Of a stretch of 17,897 bases of DNA, positions 14,265-17,897 are shown one piece after another. A program made the position numbers and the translations under genes. The DNA is from CAYSUS01 sp964434165 (GTDB lineage Bacteria; Planctomycetota; Planctomycetia; Pirellulales; Thermoguttaceae). The stretch is from positions 1 through 17,897 of the forward strand of contig CAYSUS010000131.1 in assembly GCA_964434165.1 (NCBI GenBank), written 5' to 3'. Positions within the stretch are counted from its first letter, which is position 1. The number at the start of each line of letters is the position of its first letter. A model generated the notes under the pieces. The model saw only the letters and a program-made list of their open reading frames with translations, was not told the origin of the DNA and ran no database searches.

Positions 14265-14280
14265 TCCTGCCTTGGCACCC
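14265..14280 (+). repeat. 16-bp direct repeat, copy 2
   Basis: TCCTGCCTTGGCACCC, identical to 4979-4994 and in the same orientation, in the leader of the first Hsp70 gene. Confidence 0.6.
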
Positions 14281-14291
14281 CGGTTGGACTG

Positions 14292-14305
14292 CGGGGCGCG
14301 CCCCG
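14292..14305. repeat. 14-bp perfect palindrome
   Basis: CGGGGCGCGCCCCG lies 134 bases before the Hsp70 start. It could be an operator for a dimeric regulator or simply a GC-rich chance palindrome. Confidence 0.5.
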
Positions 14306-14439
14306 TGCCCCCCGTTTCACGCCGCCTGGAGCACTCGCCCTTCGCGGGTGGGGTACTCGCGTCCCGGACTTCGCCCTTTTCTTGTCAGGTTCGATAGCGT
14401 GGCGTCGGAGCACCGGCATCCTGCCAGTTAGAACGGTCC

Positions 14440-16515
14440 ATGGCCAAATCCAAACCGATCGGCATCGATCTCGGCACGACGAACTCCTCGGTGGCCTGGG
14501 TGGACCACACCGGCCGAACCGCGATGGTCCCCAACAGCGAGGGCGAGATCCTCACGCCCAGCGTCGTGCTGTTCGACGACACCGAGGTCGTGGTCGGCAA
14601 GGAGGCCCGAAACGCGGCGGTCATCCATCCGGAGAAGGTCGCCGAGTGCGTCAAGCGGGACATGGGCCAGCCGGTGTTCAGCCGCCCCATCCGCGGCCAG
14701 CACCTCCCGCCCGAGGTGATCCAGGCCTGCATCCTCCGCAAGCTCAAGGGCGATGTCGTCGCCACGCTGGGGCCGGACACCTCGGTGGTGATCACCGTGC
14801 CGGCGTACTTCGACGAGTTGCGGCGCAAGGCCACGGCCGACGCGGGCGAGATGGCCGGGATCAACGTGCTGGACATCGTCAACGAGCCCACCGCCGCGGC
14901 GCTCTCCTTCGGCGAGGCAGCCGGTTTCCTCACCCCCACCGGCGCGCCCAAGGAAGACCTCACCGTGATGGTCTACGACCTGGGCGGCGGCACGTTCGAC
15001 GTCACGCTCCTGAACCTGGCCACCCGCGATATCCGCACCCTCGCCACGGACGGCGACGTGCAGCTCGGGGGTCACGACTGGGACCTCCGCCTGTTGGACC
15101 ACGTGGCCGAGACGTTCAAGTCGCGCTACGGCGACGACCCCCGCGAATCGCCCTTCAGCTACAACCGGTTGCTGGCGGCCTGCGTCGAGGCCAAGCACAC
15201 GCTCAGCGCCCGGCAGAAGGCCAAGGTTCGCGTCGAGCATGGGGGCCGGTCCGAGGACATCGAGGTCGGCCGTGCGAAGTTCGAGGAGCTGACCGCGGAC
15301 CTGTTGGAGCGGACCGCGTACACCTGCCGGCAGCTCGTCTCCACGGCCAGGATGGACTGGTCGCAGGTGCACCGGGTGATCCTGGTCGGCGGCTCGACGC
15401 GGATGCCGATGGTCTCGCGGATGATCCAGCAGTTGACGGGCCGTCAGCCCGACCACACGGTCAACCCCGACGAGGCCGTCGCGCGGGGCGCCGCCCTGTA
15501 CGCGAGCTACACGCTGGCCAAGCGCGAGGCCGGCGGCGGCCCCACGCAGTTCGAGGTGACCAACGTCAACGCGCACAGCCTGGGGGTCGAGGGCATCGAC
15601 CCGGACACGATGCGCAAGACGAACATCGTGCTGATCCGGCGCAACTCGCAGCTTCCCGCGCGGTTCACCGAGAAGTTCGTCACCAAGAGCGAGGGGCAGC
15701 GGTCGATCGTCGTTCAGGTGCTCGAGGGGGAAAGCTCGCTGCCCACGGAGTGCACGGCGATCGGGCGCACCGTGATCCGCGACTTGCCGGCGGGTTTGCC
15801 CCAGGGCTGGCCCATCGAAGTGACCTTCGAATACGGCACGAACGGGCGGTTGAGCGTCCACGCCGTGGTGCCGGGCACGCACCGCGAGGTCCAACTGGCC
15901 CTGGAGCGCGACACGGGCCTGACCAGCCAGGGGATCGCCCGCTGGCGCCAGACCATGTCGGGCGCGCCCGGCTTCGACGCCTTCGAAACGATCCTCACCG
16001 ACGTGCTCAACCTGGGATCCGTGCCCGGCGGCGCGCAGCCGGTCCAACCGGCGATGAGCGCCCCGCAGGGGCGCTGGGAGTCGGGTCCGCAGCCGGCCGG
16101 CTACGCCGCGGCGCCCGCCCCGTTGTCCGCCCCTTCGCCGCTCGGTGCGGCCGGGGCCGCGCAGCCGGCCGCGACCGGCCATGCCCAGGCGCAGTCGATG
16201 CCCCTCGCGCCGCTGCCGCCGGGCGGGGGCGCCGTGCCCGGAACGGCCCCGGGGGAGGTTTCGGCCACCGCGGTGTGGAGGGGCGGCTACGATCCGGCCC
16301 AGCCGGGCGCGGCTCCCGCGGCGGCGGCCGGAGCCCCGATCCCGCCGCAGCCTCCACCTCCGCCCGGCGACAAAGCCGCCCCCGCGCCCGCCGCGACCGG
16401 CCGCCGCTGGGCCATCGTCATTGCCGGGCACGTGCTGGCGGCGACGCTGGGGTTGGGGCTCGGCTACGTCGTGCTCCACTTCATGCGCCCCCATTACTTC
16501 CCGCTCCCCTGGTAA
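14440..16515 (+). CDS. Hsp70-family protein with C-terminal membrane anchor (paralogue 1)
   Basis: 691 residues; the start MAKSKPIGIDLGTTNSS is the usual Hsp70 opening, though no Shine-Dalgarno is visible. The ATPase domain spans about 1-362: phosphate 1 at 7-16, NEPTAAA with Glu149, DLGGGTFDVT with Asp180 and Thr185, and VGGSTRMPMV at 316-325. At the position of the ATPase lysine (Lys70 in DnaK, Lys71 in Hsc70) the aligned residue is Arg57 (VGKEARNAAV). The hydrophobic DVLLLD linker is absent; FEVTNVNAHSLGV leads directly into the beta substrate-binding domain (about 371-490). No full helical lid follows. Instead a Pro/Ala/Gly-rich region (about 530-653) ends in a TM helix at 657-682 (WAIVIAGHVLAATLGLGLGY) and a short tail, so the protein is likely tethered to the membrane with the chaperone part in the cytoplasm. 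It is a paralogue of the next gene, 82 bases downstream, and probably co-transcribed with it. Confidence 0.93.
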   Translation: MAKSKPIGIDLGTTNSSVAWVDHTGRTAMVPNSEGEILTPSVVLFDDTEVVVGKEARNAAVIHPEKVAECVKRDMGQPVFSRPIRGQHLPPEVIQACILRKLKGDVVATLGPDTSVVITVPAYFDELRRKATADAGEMAGINVLDIVNEPTAAALSFGEAAGFLTPTGAPKEDLTVMVYDLGGGTFDVTLLNLATRDIRTLATDGDVQLGGHDWDLRLLDHVAETFKSRYGDDPRESPFSYNRLLAACVEAKHTLSARQKAKVRVEHGGRSEDIEVGRAKFEELTADLLERTAYTCRQLVSTARMDWSQVHRVILVGGSTRMPMVSRMIQQLTGRQPDHTVNPDEAVARGAALYASYTLAKREAGGGPTQFEVTNVNAHSLGVEGIDPDTMRKTNIVLIRRNSQLPARFTEKFVTKSEGQRSIVVQVLEGESSLPTECTAIGRTVIRDLPAGLPQGWPIEVTFEYGTNGRLSVHAVVPGTHREVQLALERDTGLTSQGIARWRQTMSGAPGFDAFETILTDVLNLGSVPGGAQPVQPAMSAPQGRWESGPQPAGYAAAPAPLSAPSPLGAAGAAQPAATGHAQAQSMPLAPLPPGGGAVPGTAPGEVSATAVWRGGYDPAQPGAAPAAAAGAPIPPQPPPPPGDKAAPAPAATGRRWAIVIAGHVLAATLGLGLGYVVLHFMRPHYFPLPW

Positions 16516-16597
16516 GCCTCGGGGCTTCCACCCCACGACCGCGCCCCACGCTTCCACGAAGTCCATTCCTTCTTCACGCCGAGCCGCACGCCCTGCC

Positions 16598-17897
16598 ATG
16601 AGTGACGACTCCCCTCCCGCCGTGGGCATCGACCTGGGCACGACCTTCTCCGTGGTCGCCAGGCTCAACGAGAACGGCCACCCGGAGACCCTCATCAACG
16701 CCGAGGGCGACCGGATCACGCCCAGCGCCGTGCTCTTCGACGGCGACGACGTCGTGGTCGGCAAGGAGGCCCTCAAGGCCCTGGCCACCGAGTCGGAGCA
16801 CGTGGCCGAGTGCTCGAAGCGCGACATGGGCTACCGCGTGTTCCACAAGATCCTCGAGGGCAAGCAGTACCCGCCCGAGGTGATCGAGGCCTGGATCCTC
16901 AACAAGCTCCGCACCGACTCGATCGCGCGGATCGGCGAGTACGGCAAGGTCGCGATCACCGTGCCCGCCTACTTCGACGAAGTCCGCCGCAAGGCCACGC
17001 AGGATGCCGGGTACATGGCGGGCTTCGAGGTGCTCGACATCATCAACGAGCCGACCGCGGCGGCCGTGGCCTTCGGGTTCCACAAGGGGTTCATGACGCC
17101 CGAGGGCAAGTCGCACAAGCCGGAGAAGATCCTCGTGTACGACCTCGGGGGCGGCACGTTCGACGTGACCGTGATGGAGATCAAGGGGACCGACTTCCGC
17201 GCCCTGGCCACCGACGGCGACGTGCGCCTGGGCGGCTACGACTGGGACCAGCGCCTCGTGGACCTCGTGGCCGAGGGGTTCATCCGCGAGCACTTCCTCG
17301 ACCCCCGCGAGGACCCGCGCACGGCAGGCCGCCTGTGGCGCGAGTGCGAAGACCTCAAGCGCACGCTCTCCGCCCGCAGCAAGGCCACCGTGGCCTGCGA
17401 CTTCCAGGGCCGCTCCTCCCGCATCGAGATCACGCGGCAGCAGTTCGAGGAGGCCACGCAGGACCTGCTCGACCGCACGCGGTTCACCACGCAGCAGACG
17501 CTCCGCGCCGCGGGGCTGGAGTGGAACAAGATCGACCGCGTGCTCCTCGTCGGGGGCTCGACCCGCATGCCCATGGTCGGCGCCATGCTCCAGAAGCTCT
17601 CCGGCAAGGTGCCCGACTGCTCCGTGGCCGCCGACGAGGCCGTGGCCCACGGCGCGGCGCTGCACGCCGGGCTGATCCTGGCCAAGAACCAGGGCAAGCC
17701 GGCCGCGTTCCGCATCAAGAACGTCAACTCGCACAGCCTGGGCGTGGTCGGCGTCGATCCCTTGACCAAGCGCCGCCGCAACGGGACCCTCATCCCCCGC
17801 AACACGCCGCTGCCGGTCACCGCCAAGCGGACCTTCAAGACGCAGAAGGCCAACCAGCGCTCGATCCTGGTGCAGATCGTCGAAGGGGAAAGCCCCT
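16598..17897 (+). CDS. Hsp70-family protein (paralogue 2), partial
   Basis: 433 residues from the ATG at 16598 run off the right edge with no stop. The ATPase domain is nearly complete: VGIDLGTTFSVV at the start, INEPTAAA with Glu151, YDLGGGTFDVTV, LGGYDWDQRL, and VGGSTRMPMV. The position of the ATPase lysine of DnaK is Leu59 (VGKEALKALA), with Lys60 next to it. After about 378 the linker FRIKNVNSHSLGVVG lacks DVLLLD, as in paralogue 1, and the start of the substrate-binding domain is seen (PLPVTAKRTFKTQKANQRSI). Shared features such as KRDMG, the linker and the DWD motif show that the two genes arose by duplication within one divergent Hsp70 lineage. Whether this copy also ends in a membrane anchor cannot be seen. 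No Shine-Dalgarno is evident. Confidence 0.93.
   Translation, partial: MSDDSPPAVGIDLGTTFSVVARLNENGHPETLINAEGDRITPSAVLFDGDDVVVGKEALKALATESEHVAECSKRDMGYRVFHKILEGKQYPPEVIEAWILNKLRTDSIARIGEYGKVAITVPAYFDEVRRKATQDAGYMAGFEVLDIINEPTAAAVAFGFHKGFMTPEGKSHKPEKILVYDLGGGTFDVTVMEIKGTDFRALATDGDVRLGGYDWDQRLVDLVAEGFIREHFLDPREDPRTAGRLWRECEDLKRTLSARSKATVACDFQGRSSRIEITRQQFEEATQDLLDRTRFTTQQTLRAAGLEWNKIDRVLLVGGSTRMPMVGAMLQKLSGKVPDCSVAADEAVAHGAALHAGLILAKNQGKPAAFRIKNVNSHSLGVVGVDPLTKRRRNGTLIPRNTPLPVTAKRTFKTQKANQRSILVQIVEGESP

Larger units (their letters stand above)
14111..14439. other. Intergenic region before the Hsp70 pair
   Basis: 329 bases without a recognisable gene. It contains a bulged hairpin (14235-14255, stems CCAGGCGG/CCGCCCTGG, loop AAAC), copy 2 of a 16-base repeat (14265-14280) and a 14-base perfect palindrome (14292-14305). 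No CIRCE-type heat-shock element was seen. Confidence 0.55.

Noticed and set aside
12242..14419. 725-residue minus-strand open frame
   Set aside because: Antisense to the DUF1080/GH172 gene; low-complexity Arg/Gly/His/Val-rich translation without domains.
14111..14439. CIRCE or other heat-shock operator before the Hsp70 pair
   Set aside because: No TTAGCACTC-N9-GAGTGCTAA type sequence is present; only a GC palindrome.
14428..16827. 799-residue minus-strand open frame
   Set aside because: Antisense to the first Hsp70 gene and its junction; no domain is visible.

Overview
The window reads as a high-GC chromosomal segment from a planctomycete (Planctomycetota, probably Pirellulales-like). This is inferred from the gene families and not from a marker gene. 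The indicators are an SLA1-homology (SHD1) domain on an exported protein, a DUF1080 protein with a GH172/DUF2961-like half, an ECF sigma factor of the form common in planctomycetes, lid-less Hsp70 paralogues, and an exported LTxxQ protein. No rRNA, tRNA, CRISPR array, transposase or phage gene was seen.

Layout. The left end is on the minus strand: an exported GH2 glycosidase that runs off the left edge (1-1732), preceded in its transcription direction by a small exported LTxxQ-repeat protein (1988-2524). A strand-specific hairpin terminator and a patch of heptanucleotide repeats lie between them. From about 3.0 kb everything is on the plus strand: an ECF sigma factor (3015-3644), a LuxR-type regulator with a degenerate receiver domain (3993-4724), an exported alpha/beta-hydrolase (5026-5910) and a small helical protein of unknown function (6255-6764).

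The core is a compact three-gene unit (7035-11479). It encodes (i) an exported protein joining an SHD1 domain, a helical-repeat region and a C-terminal FMN-binding domain with a flavinylation motif; (ii) a 697-residue membrane polyferredoxin in which a NapH/NosR-like half is fused to a NapG/MauM-like half across an internal twin-arginine segment; and (iii) a two-TM coiled-coil membrane protein. The domains suggest an extracytoplasmic flavin/iron-sulfur electron-transfer module. The electron donor, acceptor and terminal reductase are not in the window. This is the best candidate here for an undescribed system.

The right end carries a large exported protein with two DUF1080-like domains and a GH172-like half (11669-14110), then two tandem Hsp70 paralogues (14440-16515, and 16598 to beyond the right edge). 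In both, the position of the ATPase lysine of DnaK/Hsc70 appears substituted. The first has a Pro/Ala-rich region and a C-terminal transmembrane helix in place of the usual helical lid. The GH2, hydrolase and DUF1080/GH172 proteins fit polysaccharide or glycoside breakdown outside the cytoplasm, but they are scattered over two strands and do not form a clear polysaccharide-utilization operon.
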